A stretch of 64,000 nt of DNA from Meghimatium bilineatum (Eukaryota > Mollusca > Gastropoda > Stylommatophora > Philomycidae): assembly GCA_034231615.1 (NCBI GenBank), contig CM067302.1, forward strand, positions 13,134,820 to 13,198,819. Reading direction: 5' to 3'. Below the pieces are notes generated by a model, which was not told the DNA's origin, did no database searches, and worked only from the letters and a program-made list of their open reading frames with translations. The translations under genes were made by a program, and so were the position numbers. This document shows positions 10,301 to 20,639 of the stretch, piece by piece. Positions within the stretch are counted from its first letter, which is position 1. Each line of letters opens with the position of its first letter.

Positions 10301-11107
10301 CACTGCAGGTGAGAAAGAAAAATTTCGGACACTACCAAATTATGGGCGCCAAGCTGCATTCAAATGCATAAATTACCGATAAAAACTAGTAAAACTGATC
10401 AATTTCTAATTCAACAGATAAAACTAGAAACAGAATAATGAAGTTGTGCGAATCACTGGAAACACACATAGTCACACGCATAAATAACCGCTTCGACCTC
10501 AAGGCCTTTATTAAGATTGCATGCACATATACATCAAATAACCACTCAAATAAATTCACACCCTACCACAAGGAAAGAAATCGTGGGACAAGTTTGTTCA
10601 AGATCTACTTTCCGCAGGCGAGAAAGTAAAATAAGATATACATTAGGCATACATTTACATACTATAATACATTTATACGGTTAAATCAAACCGTTTCCTA
10701 TTGTTCCGACGACGCTCACAAGAAACAGCAGATGTTTATAACATAAATAATCTTTGCGTATCCAGCCTTCCATACTTTCTAAGTATACGACAAAGAGTTT
10801 ATGATGTATGAACCGAAAACTATTTGCAAATTTATAGGATCTTCGTGAAATAGACCCACAGATCAAACGTGATTTATGATGCGATATTTTATTTGTTGTG
10901 AATCGGTCAATGTTGTGTCAATGTACACGTATTACTCCGCGGTTGTTGACTTATAGATGATTCGTCAAGATTCGGAACAACGGAAAATAATGATTCAGCA
11001 AACGGGATATGAACTACATCCCCTTAGACTGCACCCATTCACATTGAGTCAGCACATTTACCGTTTTCGACCACACCCCTAGAAAAAGTGAAATTTTAGT
11101 CAAAATC
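10301..11107. other. no supported feature
   Basis: AT-rich sequence. A 63-codon frame from 10438 has no recognisable family and ordinary composition for the surrounding DNA; I do not call it a gene. Confidence 0.4.
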
Positions 11108-11950
11108 TTTTCTTCAGCGTTCATTCTCTAACTCCCACTGGAACTCTCGTGTAGCAGGACAATGGTCCTACTAGATTTCGTTCTCAAACTCCCACTGGAT
11201 CTCACGTGTAGCAGAACAATGGTCCTACTAGATTTTATTCTCAAACTCCCACTGGAACTCACGTGTATCAGGACAATGGTCCTACTAGATTTCATTCTCA
11301 AACTCCCACTGGATCTCTCGTGTAGCAGAACAATGGTCCTACTAGATTTCATTCTCAAACTCCCACTGGAACTCACGTGTATCAGGACAATGGTCCTACT
11401 AGATTTCATTCTCAAACTCCCACTGGAACTCACGTGTATCAGGACAATGGTCCTACTAGATTTCATTCTCAAACTCCCACTGGAACTCACGTGTATCAGG
11501 ACAATGGTCCTACTAGATTTCATTCTCAAACTCCCACTGGATCTCTCGTGTAGCAGAACAATGGTCCTACTAGATTTCATTCTCAAACTCCCACTGGAAC
11601 TCACGTGTATCAGGACAATGGTCCTACTAGATTTCATTCTCAAACTCCCACTGGATCTCTCGTGTAGCAGAACAATGGTCCTACTAGATTTCATTCTCAA
11701 ACTCCCACTGGAACTCACGTGTATCAGGACAATGGTCCTACTAGATTTCATTCTCAAACTCCCACTGGATCTCTCGTGTAGCAGAACAATGGCCCTACTA
11801 GATTTCATTCTTTAACTCCCACTGGATCTCTCGTGTAGCAGAACAATGGTCCTACTAGATTTCATTCTCAAACTCCCACTGGATCTCTCGTGTAGCAGAA
11901 CAATGGTCCTACTAGATTTCCATCAGGATGTAGTCCAGATGCACATCTGC
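11108..11950 (-). mobile_element. SINE H copy expanded into a 57-bp minisatellite
   Basis: The ends (CTTCAGCGTTCATTCTC at 11114 and CATCAGGATGTAGTCCAGATG at 11922) are those of SINE H, but between them about fourteen copies of a 57-bp unit replace the single copy seen in unexpanded elements such as 53075-53245. Each unit runs CTCAAACTCCCACTGGAWCT, then YCGTGTAKCAGRACAATGG, then TCCTACTAGATTTCATT. Because 57 is divisible by three, both strands show open frames over 200 codons; they are artefacts. Confidence 0.92.
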
Positions 11951-11979
11951 CTTTGGCTGAAGTCAAGACTTAAAACCTG

Positions 11980-12120
11980 TTTCTCATGTGACATATTCTT
12001 TTCAGAACGTAGTCTTCCTTATGGATTCTCTAAACACATCGCGATTCTGGGCGAGTTGACCTGCCGCAGCTGGAGATGTTTAAGTAATCTGATATATATT
12101 TCACTGCACCATCGTTGTTT
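11980..12120 (-). mobile_element. LINE K 3' fragment
   Basis: Matches 48805-48960 (-) and, in the opposite orientation, 48350-48550 (+): GTGACATATTCTTTTCAGAACG at one side and CTGCACCATCGTTGTTTTGG at the other. On the minus strand it corresponds to a LINE C-terminal region ending near ...VLERICHM. Confidence 0.65.
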
Positions 12121-12470
12121 TGGGCGTATACCTGTATATTCTTAAATAACAATTGATTTGGATTTGCTTATATACACACGAACAATAACAAAACACACAG
12201 CACATGTATGTAAATTCCTCGTGTAGCACAAACATTTAACATAAGTATGTTCCGGATTGCCTCAGTATTACAATGAACAATAATCCAACTCCCAAAGCAT
12301 TATAATATTATTTCACAAGAAGGTACCAGACGAGATTAAAGCCAGTTTCATGTTTTCTAATAATATGGAAACGTTTCATGAAAATAAGAGAAAAGAAAGC
12401 TGATATCAGATGAATGAAAACAGGTTGTATTCAAGCGTAGGAAGTGTTATATTTTCTTCTCCTACTCGCA
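12121..12470. other. no supported feature
   Basis: AT-rich sequence; nothing recognised. Confidence 0.35.
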
Positions 12471-12474
12471 CCCC

Positions 12475-12615
12475 ACGAATTGCTAGCAATTAGTTCTTAC
12501 TTGCTATGTGCAGTAGGGACGTTTCTCTGAGTTTTCTTTTATACCCAAGAGATTCAGTTTTCAGCTTGGTGCAACGCCTATTGAAGAAGCATTCTACACA
12601 GAGGGGGGGGGGTAG
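12475..12615 (+). repeat. dispersed repeat B copy
   Basis: Shares AGTTCTTACTTGCTATGTGCA, TTCAGTTTTCAGCTTGGTGC and TTCTACACAGAGGG with 1915-2125, followed by a poly-G run. Confidence 0.6.
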
Positions 12616-12639
12616 AAAAAGGTGTATAATGTTTCATGA

Positions 12640-13062
12640 AAAAACTAGGGGGAAACATTGAAGAACTGACCAGAACAAATTATAATTCTACGCCTCGGAA
12701 CAGGACACAACCGACTCCGGAGTCACATGTATACAAAGTTCAAGATTGGCAACACGGACATGTGTACACGTGGACAGGCAGCACAGAGTGCCAAACATAT
12801 ACTTCAAGAGTGTTCTGAGCATGAAACGCTGAGCCAGACATATTGGCCAGAGGAAACAACACTGGAATCAAAGTTCTATGGACCACTGTATAAACTACAA
12901 AAGACAGTGAGTTTTATTCAGGAGACAGCATTACAGATATAGACATGTTTCAAGTGAACGAAAGAAGAAGAAGAATTGAAGAACTGTGTTGTAGATACTA
13001 TCTACAGATATAGACATGTTTCAAGTGAACGAAAGAAGAAGAAGAATTGAAGAACTGTGTTG
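12640..13062 (+). mobile_element. LINE O, RNase H C-terminal end
   Basis: Read as LR-x-GH-x-R-x-x-SHMYTKFKIG, then DMCTRGQAAQSAKHILQEC, EHETLSQTYWP, FYGPLYKL and SFIQETALQI before a stop at 12942. This is the segment after the RNase H domain of I/Nimb-type LINEs (HILQ-x-C-P-x(n)-WP...L-x-x-FI-x-ET-x-L-x-I). The 3' UTR ends GTGAACGAAAGAAGAAGAAG. A 66-bp stretch at the very end is present twice in tandem (about 12936-13003 and 13004-13062). Confidence 0.87.
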
Positions 13063-13214
13063 TAGATACGATATGTGGAGGATTGTCGTTATTTTTGTCG
13101 TCGTTGTTGGCTGTTGTTGTTGTTATTCTTAATGTTGTTTCGATCACCAGGAATTACAACTGGTTAGCTCTTATTCACTTATATGTGCAATGGGAAGCTT
13201 TCTCATTATCACTA

Positions 13215-13261
13215 TTAAGTGCCGTCTCCGCAACGAAGGTTGGCTACAATGGACTTAAACA
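13215..13261 (-). mobile_element. LINE D 3' stub
   Basis: Only the last 40 bp (AAGTGCCGTCTCCGCAACGA, then AGGTTGGCTACAATGG) of LINE D are present, as expected from extreme 5' truncation or from interruption by the adjoining LINE A piece. Confidence 0.75.
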
Positions 13262-13530
13262 GCGTAGTCGTAACCTTCGATAACAGTTACCATGTTGTTC
13301 CGACAGTCCGACGTTGTGCTTGAACTAGCTACGGGCATGGCGTGGGTGGGCGGAACAACAAAGAAACCTGTCGCAAGTGCCAGAGTTGTGCCCTGATATC
13401 GACGTCTGTTTCAGCGGCATTAGACTCGAAACACCATCGAGTCAGATAGCTGCTGAAACAGAGGGCGGAGCACTTATGGGAATGCCCCACGTGCTGTGAG
13501 GTCAATTTCTAATCAAGAACCAACAAGAAG
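13262..13530 (+). mobile_element. LINE A 3' end fragment
   Basis: Second copy of the unit at 1722-1912, extended on the left by the CGTAGTCGTAACCTTCGATA block that is also seen in 49858-50125. It ends HLWECPTCCE-x-x-F, stop, AATCAAG. Confidence 0.75.
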
Positions 13531-13534
13531 GACT

Positions 13535-13790
13535 CAAACATCCTGAATCTTGTCTTGGTGCTGCATTCTGCTAGATTTAACCTTTCCATCTCGTGATGTT
13601 TCCCTCCCATTTTACTTTGCATACCTCTTGCTCACCTCCCCTCGTCTTTACCCTCAAGTAACGTCCTTAACGCGGTGTCATGTCTTTTATTATGTCCAAA
13701 ATACATTTTTGATAGATCTTTATTTCTTTTAATATTTTCTTTCATACGAAATTTTAGTTGGAACTTCGTTGTTCGTTTTCTTATACAAAT
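13535..13790 (-). mobile_element. LINE D fragment, diverged
   Basis: Aligns by eye with 7320-7560: CTTGTCTTGGTG, TGCATTCTGCTAGA, TTTACCCTCAAGTAA, GTGTCATGTCTTTTA, GATCTTTATTTCT appear in order. It is considerably more decayed than the copy at 7262-7612. Confidence 0.78.
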
Positions 13791-13794
13791 GTTC

Positions 13795-14035
13795 ATATCG
13801 ATTTCAGACCCGAATCCTCATATCGATATCAAACATGAAACCTCATTTCGTTTTCCAAAACGAATCCTCATACCAATTTCAAGATTTCCAACTCCAATCC
13901 TCATACCGATTTCAAGATTTCAAACTCCAATCCTCATACAGATTTCAAGATTTCAAACTCCAATCCTCATACAGATTTCAAACTCCAATCCTCTTACAAA
14001 TTTCAAGATTTCAAACGCACACGCTCATATTGGCT
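13795..14035. repeat. 33-bp minisatellite
   Basis: Seven to eight imperfect copies of AATCCTCATACCGATTTCAA followed by GATTTCAAACTCC. The unit is a multiple of three, giving a repetitive SYRFQDFKLQS frame that is not a gene. Confidence 0.9.
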
Positions 14036-14349
14036 TCAAATACAAGCCTCATAAACCTAGGATAATAATTTTAACACAACGGATGTGCTGGGTATGCAAT
14101 GTTGTATTTTGATATGAAGAATACAAACAATATTGAATAGAACAATACCAATACATAAACACTAACAGCTGTTACACATAAAGGAATAATGAGAGCAGAG
14201 ATATCACATATAGATATGTATCATCCATCTCCGTGAATGTCCGCAATCGCAGCGTCAATAAAGGGGAAAAAGATATAAATAATTGTATTATATAAGCCTA
14301 CAATAGAACACAGCACACGCTTCTTAAGTATCAGTTATTCGATTTGAAC

Positions 14350-15080
14350 CTTTATAAGCCGATAGGCCTATGTAGTATCAATCCAGAAAGGCCTCTTATT
14401 TTAAATATCAAGAAAACAGAAGTAATGGTTATTTCAAAGAAACAAAATACCACACCTTGTAAGATCACAGTAAATCATATTGTATTAAAACAGGCCCATC
14501 AATTCAAATATCTAGGTACAACGATTACAGCAGATGGAAGAAGTTCAACAGAAATAAGATGCAGAATAGGACAGCCAAAAACAACATTTAGAAAAACAAA
14601 TATACTGTGTAATATGACCTTGTCATTAGAGGTGAGAAAGAGAGTTCTGCAGTGCTATATAACTCCTATACTAACATATGGGTGCGAGTCTTGGACAATA
14701 AACAAACTGGAAAGTGAGAAATTAGAGGCAACAGAGATGTGGTTCTACAGAAGAATGCTGAGAATACCATGGACTGCCAGAAAAACTAATGTAGAGGTGT
14801 TGAAAGAGTCAGATGCGAAACGGACCTTAAACTACAATATAAGAAAAAGGTAATCCTCTTTTTTTTGGCCACTTCATGAGACAGGCATGTTTAGAAAACA
14901 TAGTCACAACAGGCAAAAGTGAAGGCAACTGAGACAGAGGGCGACAACGTGAGAAAATATTAGTTTGACAACCTGGTAAGGCAAAGAAACAACAACGACT
15001 TTGATACATAATACTGTGAACAGAGAGCTGTGGAGAGCCATGACCGCCTACGCCTACCGGCATGGCACGTGATGATGATG
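14350..15080 (+). mobile_element. LINE I, reverse transcriptase C-terminal region
   Basis: An open frame of about 165 codons contains NIKKTEVMVISK, HQFKYLGTTITADGRSSTEI, RVLQCYITPILTYGCESWTI and MWFYRRMLRIPWTARKTN, the canonical order of post-palm LINE blocks. A frameshift at about 14850 breaks it, and the remainder (RELWRAMTAYAYRHGT) continues in another frame to a TGATGATGATGAG tail. A second copy in the opposite orientation is at 23123-23507. Confidence 0.9.
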
Positions 15081-15144
15081 ATGAGTATTAATCCGTACCA
15101 TCCACTTTTATACAGGCCTGTTGGCTCAGCGGGAGTAATTTTTC

Positions 15145-15335
15145 TAAGTGACACTTAACTTTTCTAGTGATTTTCATTGGTCGCTGTGTATTCTTTGTTG
15201 TGACAGTCAATGAAAATTATCAGAGAAGGAAAACACGTCACGTTAGAAAGATGATTCCTAATGTGGTCCACAAGTCTTATATCAAAGATGGTCACAATCA
15301 ATCTAGTACGGGCGTCACTACGGTCATATTCGAGC
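15145..15335. mobile_element. palindromic MITE-like element U
   Basis: AGTGATTTTCATTGGTCGCTG (15169) is followed 35 bp later by its near-complement TGACAGTCAATGAAAATTATC, so the start folds into a hairpin. The sequence through 15335 shares blocks with 33435-33560 (CAATGAAAAT, CGTCAC-TTAGAA, AT-ATTCC-AA, GGYCCACAGG). No transposase is present; classification as a non-autonomous DNA element is inference. Confidence 0.5.
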
Positions 15336-15419
15336 GTTTTGATTTTTCTGTCTTTGATTTTTCTGATTTTGGGGATAATCCTTACAAAGCTCTTTACTAT
15401 ATTTTTATTTTTACAGACA

Positions 15420-15500
15420 TTCAGGGCGTAGTAGTTAAGCCTTTTCGCTCTGTGCTCACGAGATAGTGGGTTCAAATCATACACGGGAGGTGTCCCTTTT
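15420..15500 (+). mobile_element. tRNA-like SINE head
   Basis: GGGCGTAGTAGTTAAG resembles an A box and GTGGGTTCAAATCATAC a B box 45 bp downstream, giving a tRNA-like head. No cloverleaf with a plausible acceptor stem is apparent, so a SINE remnant is likelier than a tRNA gene. Confidence 0.45.
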
Positions 15501-15644
15501 TTCGAAGTTATAAGCTTCGATTTACATGCTATATGATTCATACTCTTGACAGCGTCGTTCCGCTTCCTGGAGAGAGCTGGAATAAGTTTCTATTCCCAGT
15601 ACAATTAAGTCACTCCTCTACGTATGTTCAACCGATTTGTATAT

Positions 15645-15838
15645 ATAGATATGGGATGCAGTTGGCTGTCCCATCCCATATAGGGTCAGTGACCCAAAGC
15701 CATGCTGAAGTCGGATGTGTCAGGCCGAAAGGCGCAGATATCGCAGCAATGCTGTAAACCATGACACAACTCATTCCGTTCTCAGGACTGCATCCTCCTA
15801 ATCTGCAGGAGTTTGAGAACGAACGCAGAAGAAGAAGT
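15645..15838 (+). mobile_element. SINE G copy
   Basis: Contains the family landmarks in order: GCTGTCCCATCCCATATAGG, GTCAGTGACCCAAAGCCATG, GAAGTCGGATGTGTCAGG, CGCAGATATCGCAGCAATGC, CCATGACACAACTCATTCCG, and a 3' end GAACGCAGAAGAAGAAG. The 5' part (CGAAAGGGGAGCAAAG...) is missing. Confidence 0.87.
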
Positions 15839-15904
15839 ATATCTAGAAAAAGTAACTATAGCTTGATGCTACTTTGAGAAGTCGAAATGTATCAAAGACA
15901 AAGT

Positions 15905-16062
15905 CAATAAATACTGTTTCGCCGTTTTTCCGTGATCTCAATTAATACTGTTTTACTTATTCCCTTTATCTCAATAAATACTGTTTTACGATTCTCCTTA
16001 TGTAATAAATACTGTTTTACGATTCTCCTTATTTAATAAATACTGTTTTAATCAAAGACAAA
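15905..16062. repeat. short tandem repeat around AATAAATACTGTTTTA
   Basis: Four imperfect copies of AATAAATACTGTTTTACGAT plus TCTCCTTAT; the unit varies between about 38 and 50 bp. Confidence 0.8.
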
Positions 16063-16202
16063 ATACATTGATTTCTTAGTGTGTGCAATATCTTCAGTTT
16101 GCAATAATGTCTTCATTCAGCGGACTGGTCTTTTGGATGTAGTAATTATTTTATGCTTTTATGCGATGCTTGGACAAATCATTGTTTTTGACAGGTGATG
16201 GC

Positions 16203-16230
16203 GTAGAGAGAGAGAGAGAGAGAGAGAGAA
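16203..16230. repeat. (GA)n microsatellite
   Basis: About 13 GA dinucleotides. Confidence 0.95.
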
Positions 16231-16364
16231 TGATAGCATGTAGACATGAAAAGATAAGTAGATTGGAAAACTGGTAGAGAGATACATAGAATCATAAATT
16301 GTACACGAATGTATACAAGATCAAATAACATTAGGTACAAGCTGCAGGATGTAGATTATTTTAA

Positions 16365-16690
16365 TACTACATAACGCAGACTTAAACACACTACAAGTAC
16401 AATTAATACTACATAACACAGCCTTAAATACATTACAAGTACAATTTATACTACATAATACAGACTTAAATACACTGCAAGTACAATTAATACTACATAA
16501 CGCAGACTTAAACACACTACATGTACAATTAATACTACATAATACAGACTTAAACACACTACAAGTACAAATAACACTTCACAACACAGATTCAATCAAA
16601 CTAAAAGTACAATTAGCACTTCACATCACAGATTCATTCACACTAAGTGTACAATTAACACTTTACAACACAGACTAAAACATAATATAA
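16365..16690. repeat. 42-bp minisatellite
   Basis: About eight copies of AGTACAATTAATACTACATA followed by ACACAGACTTAAACACACTACA, becoming more divergent towards the right. The minus-strand Cys/Ser-rich frame is a repeat artefact. Confidence 0.92.
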
Positions 16691-16699
16691 ATAACCACA

Positions 16700-17190
16700 A
16701 TGTCAGAGGATATCCGACAAAGTGGAGAGTGCCACAGTTACCAAATGAAAAAATTTGGTAAATTGTCCTTGCTCATTGTTTTATTGTTAGTTTTCTTATT
16801 TTTATTGGTAATTAGGATTTTACAGTAACCTCTTTACTTTATTCATTATATTTACCACAGACTCGAACACACGGAGAGTATAGTTCGATTGGTCCGTTCG
16901 GGTGACTTTGTGTGCACGATTTGAATGGCTTGATGAAATCGCATCTTTTTTTGGAGATGCGGTTAGTCAAGTACTGAAAAACGCGTGTGCAATTGTTGCT
17001 AGGCGATTTGGTGCCGTAGAACGGACTGGTTCAATTCCCGTTAGTCTCTAGAATTTTTTAAAAATTGTCCTCTGGCTTCCTACTTAAGTTTACTTGTATA
17101 ATCAATTATTTGAAACAAAATTGTATTGTCTATATATGTTATCCATACGACGAGTAAGAAACGGCAATGGACGGAAGAATTAAACACGAA
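16700..17190. other. unassigned, with one B-box-like site
   Basis: ACTGGTTCAATTCCCGTTAGT at 17026 looks like a tRNA B box, but no matching A box at proper distance is clear. The rest is unrecognised AT-rich DNA. Confidence 0.3.
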
Positions 17191-17199
17191 CATGGTCTT

Positions 17200-17625
17200 T
17201 TAATAATAGCTTTTTGATAAAGGCGGTTTGCTCGAAACGTCTATTTGTATGTGTTGTTATGTGTGCTACGAGTGATTAGAAAAATTACATTACTCTGTAC
17301 AAGTTTTGCTTTTTGGAATATGGTTTTGCTGCGGTCATTATCTATTATCGAGTTAACATTTTGAAGAGATAACTCCTCCGTGCCATGAAACAACCTGACG
17401 CGATGGAAATACAAGGGCTGGGGTATCACACGACAAATATGTAGATAATAAGTTTATGTGTTATCAATATTTGGAAGCAAACGACACTAGAAGATAGACA
17501 CAGACACTGGAGAGCTTTCGATTAGAAAGCCTTTATCATGACAAAAGACAACGAACAAAACATCAAATTGTAACTAGAAACACACATGTGGTATGATAAG
17601 GATAGAAGGGAAACGATTAAACATT
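17200..17625. mobile_element. two pieces carrying the AAGGC...CGAAACGT signature
   Basis: At 17212 (+) TGATAAAGGCGGTTTGCTCGAAACGTC and at about 17545 (-) TGATAAAGGC-TTTCTAATCGAAAG show a hairpin-like motif followed by a conserved T-rich stretch. Related motifs occur at 50866 (+), 56950 (-), 61090 (-) and 61780 (+). Such motifs are familiar to me from terminal regions of Penelope-like elements, but no polymerase or GIY-YIG sequence is visible here, so the assignment is tentative. Confidence 0.4.
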
Positions 17626-17756
17626 GGTATGAAACACGGCATGTTAAATGCAAGAGAAGATAGTAGGAGAAATGAGACAAATTCAACAAGATAGGAGGAT
17701 AATGGATAAAAACACGTGAAGCAACATTAGAATGGGCGGAGTAGACATTATATATA

Positions 17757-17893
17757 CATGTGTCATGTGACGTATGTGTGTGTCATGTGACGTATGTGTG
17801 TGTCATGTGACGTATGTGTGTGTCATGTGACGTATGTGTGTGTCATGTGACGTATGTGTGCATCATGTGACGTATGTGTGTGTCATGTGACGT
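17757..17893. repeat. 20-bp minisatellite grown from the LINE J tail
   Basis: Seven copies of GTCATGTGACGTATGTGTGT. The related LINE J copy at 36062-36345 carries just two copies of the same 20-mer at its 3' end, so the array is an expansion of LINE sequence. Confidence 0.92.
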
Positions 17894-18545
17894 ATTCCTT
17901 CCAGAACGTTGTCTTCCCAATGAGCTCTCTGAACCTCTCTCTGTCTTGGGCGATGTGGCTTGCATTTTCTAGCGATGTATTCATGTTATCTTTAATGTCG
18001 TCAGTCCATTGTCTTCTTGGTCTGCCCCTTCTCCTTCCCAGGTACTCTTCCCTCCATTATTTGTCTTTCTAAACAGTTATGTCTCTTTATATGACCAAAC
18101 AGGCGTAGTTTTCTTTTTGTTATTGTGTTTAGTAACCAACACTCTGGCATATTCAGTGTGTTTATAATATCTGAGTTTCTGATTTTATCCTTCCATGATA
18201 TTCTAAGTATTTTCCTGTAGCATTTCAGCTCGAAGACGTTGATCTTCTTTGCCGCTGTTTTACTTAGAGTCCATGTTTCACAGCCGTATGTTACAACCGG
18301 AAAAATAAAAGTTCGTAACGTTAGCACTTTCGTTTCTATTTTGTTGCTTTTCCATATGTTTTTCAGCCGTGTTATTTTGCAATATGCCATTGCCAATCTC
18401 TTCCTTATTTCTGCCATGCAGTCTCCTGTACCGTTGATGTTTGCTCCTAAGTATTCAAATTTATCCACACATTCTATCTCGGTATTGTCTATTCTGATGT
18501 TTGGTTGTTGGTTGTTGTGTTGTGTTGTTCTTGATTTGTTGACAT
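17894..18545 (-). mobile_element. LINE J, reverse transcriptase C-terminal region
   Basis: Minus strand: a frame of about 155 codons includes DKFEYLGANINGTGDCMAEI, FIFPVVTYGCETWTLSK, FELKCYRKILRISWKDKIRN, LRLFGHIKRHNCLER and MEGRVPGKEKGQTKK. A frameshift near 18050 separates the last part, whose homologous segment is intact at 36035-36268 (GRPKRRWTDDIKDNMN). Upstream the frame continues (RIDNTEIECV) to at least 18545. Confidence 0.9.
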
Positions 18546-18644
18546 GATTTATATATACATGTAAAACATCTTAAACAAAGAATATGACCATACGCAAAAC
18601 ACATGGCTAGTTACATATATTTGTAAATGGTACAAAAATAAAGT

Positions 18645-19165
18645 AAATCCCAGAGTTTAAATATCTAGGAAGCATATTTACGGAGGATGGCAAACTGGAC
18701 AGAGAGTGAAACAAGGACCCAAAAATACTTAAATACCCATCAATCTGCATGGGTACGAAACGACAATTTATAAACAGTATTTTTATACCAACTCTGTGTT
18801 ACCAATGCCAAACATGGCGCTTGAGAAAGACACTAGCGAAAATTATCACAGTTTGCGAAATGTGATGTTTGAGGAAAGTTATAAATGACACGAGAAAAGA
18901 CCCGCTGGAAAAATGTAAATATCAGGAAAGAAGTAAAGACTATCTCAAGTCAAGACTACAACAAGAGGCAGCAAACCAGATTGTTTAGTCACGTGATGAG
19001 AATGGAACCTGCGCAACCACCCCTTCGTGCGTACATCATCAGATAACCGGGCTACAAGGCACAAGGAAGATCAAGAACCAGATGGGCAGAGACAATCAAA
19101 GTAACATTAAATAGACACGGTCTTACCATGGCAAATGCAACTCAAATTATCACAGAAATCCCCAC
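18645..19165 (+). mobile_element. LINE L, decayed copy
   Basis: EFKYLGSIFTEDGKLDRE, a stop, then FIPTLCYQCQTWRLRKTLAK, ITVCEM, CLRKVINDTRKD and further tail boxes split between frames. The YQCQTW box replaces the common YGSETW. Other members: 25095-25680, 28590-29005, 32745-33030, 45890-46130. Confidence 0.85.
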
Positions 19166-19244
19166 ATAATATAACACTCTTAAACACAGAGATCCCCACA
19201 TAATATAACACTTCTTAAACACAGAGATCCCCATTTACTATAAG

Positions 19245-19420
19245 ACATAATACGGGGTCAAAGTTACCCAAAAACCATGCTGAAATCGAACGTGTCAGGC
19301 CATAAGTTATCTCAGCCACACTGTAAACGAGAACACAACACATTCCATTTTCGGGATTACATGCTGCTAGGGTTCAGGAATGTGAGAATGATTGAAGACA
19401 GCAGGAGAAGATTCCTTCTT
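19245..19420 (+). mobile_element. SINE G copy, diverged
   Basis: GGGGTCAAAGTTACCCAAAA, AACCATGCTGAAATCGAACG, TGTCAGGCCATAAG, CACAACACATTCCATTTTCG and a GAAGACAGCAGGAGAAGA end line up with other SINE G copies. Confidence 0.75.
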
Positions 19421-19429
19421 AAAGCGTTG

Positions 19430-20150
19430 TTGCCATTGTAATCTGAAATGTAAGTTATTATTTCTCTACTATTGTAATCTGAAATGTAATTTATTATTTC
19501 TCTACTATTGTAATCTGAAATGTAATTTATTATTTCTCTACTATTGTAATCTGAAATGTAATTTATTATTTCTCTACTATTGTAATCTGAAATGTAATTT
19601 ATTATTTCTCTACTATTGTAATCTGAAATGTAATTTATTATTTCTCTACTATTGTAATCTGAAATGTAATTTATTATTTCTCTACTATTGTAATCTGAAA
19701 TGTAATTTATTATTTCTCTACTATTGTAATCTGAAATGTAATTTATTATTTCTCTACTATTGTAATCTGAAATGTAATTTATTATTTCTCTACTATTGTA
19801 ATCTGAAATGTAATTTATTATTTCTCTACTATTGTAATCTGAAATGTAATTTATTATTTCTCTACTATTGTAATCTGAAATGTAATGTATTATGTTCCTA
19901 CTATTGTAATCTGAAATGTAATTTACTATGTTCCTACTATTGTAATCTGAAATCTACTTTTTTTATGTTCCTACTATTGTTATCTGAAATCTACTTTGTT
20001 ATGTTCCTACTATTATAACCTGACATCTACTTTGTTAAGTTGTTATTGTTGTAATCTGAAGTCTACATTGTTAAGTTGCTACTATTGTAATCTGAAATGT
20101 ACTACTTTACGTTGCTATGATTGAAATCTGAAATCTACCACTGATTGTTG
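19430..20150. repeat. 36-bp minisatellite
   Basis: About 13 nearly identical copies of TTGTAATCTGAAATGTAATT plus TATTATTTCTCTACTA from 19434 to about 19870, followed by seven increasingly diverged units to 20150. The regular YCNLKCNLLFLY frame is an artefact of the 36-bp period. Confidence 0.95.
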
Positions 20151-20319
20151 CTACCGTTGTAATATGAAGCTTACTTTTGTATTTAAAGGAAAAATATCTC
20201 CCCTCCCCCTCACAATTGAACATAGGAAATATGAGGTTTGCAGCTTGTAATTCCTCGGAGATGGAAACGAACACCTAGCTATATAAACGAAACGAAGTGC
20301 ATTGAGATCAAACAATTTT

Positions 20320-20622
20320 AGTGTCCCATACTTGTGTTCCATACTTGTGTTCCATACTTGTGTTCCATACTTGTGTCTCATACTTGTGTTCCATACTTGT
20401 GTTCCATACTTGTGTCCCATACTTGTGTCCCATACTTGTGTCCCATACTTGTGTTCCATACTTGTGTTGCATACTTGTGTTCCATACTTGTGTCCCATAC
20501 TTGTGTCCCATACTTGTGTCCCATACTTGTGTTCCATACTTGTGTTCCATACTTGTGTCCCATACTTATGTCCCATACTTGTGTCCCATACTTGTGTTCC
20601 ATACTTGTGTTCCATACTACAG
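20320..20622. repeat. 13-bp minisatellite
   Basis: About 23 copies of CCATACTTGTGTT or CCATACTTGTGTC. The T/C last-base pattern (TTT CTT CCC TTTCCC...) repeats partially, which hints at multi-unit duplications. Open frames on both strands are artefacts. Confidence 0.96.
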
Positions 20623-20639
20623 CAATTATGAATAAATAT

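Noticed and set aside
10438..10629. 63-codon frame as a small gene
   Set aside because: No signal peptide, domain or repeat partner; length is within chance expectation for this composition.
11128..11815. 226- and 217-codon frames on opposite strands that look like a repeat protein
   Set aside because: The unit is 57 bp and open on both strands; sequence is an expanded SINE H, so the frames are by-products.
19392..20018. 208-codon YCNLKCNLLFLY repeat protein
   Set aside because: 36-bp period minisatellite; units diverge without respect for codon position, no start context or homologue.
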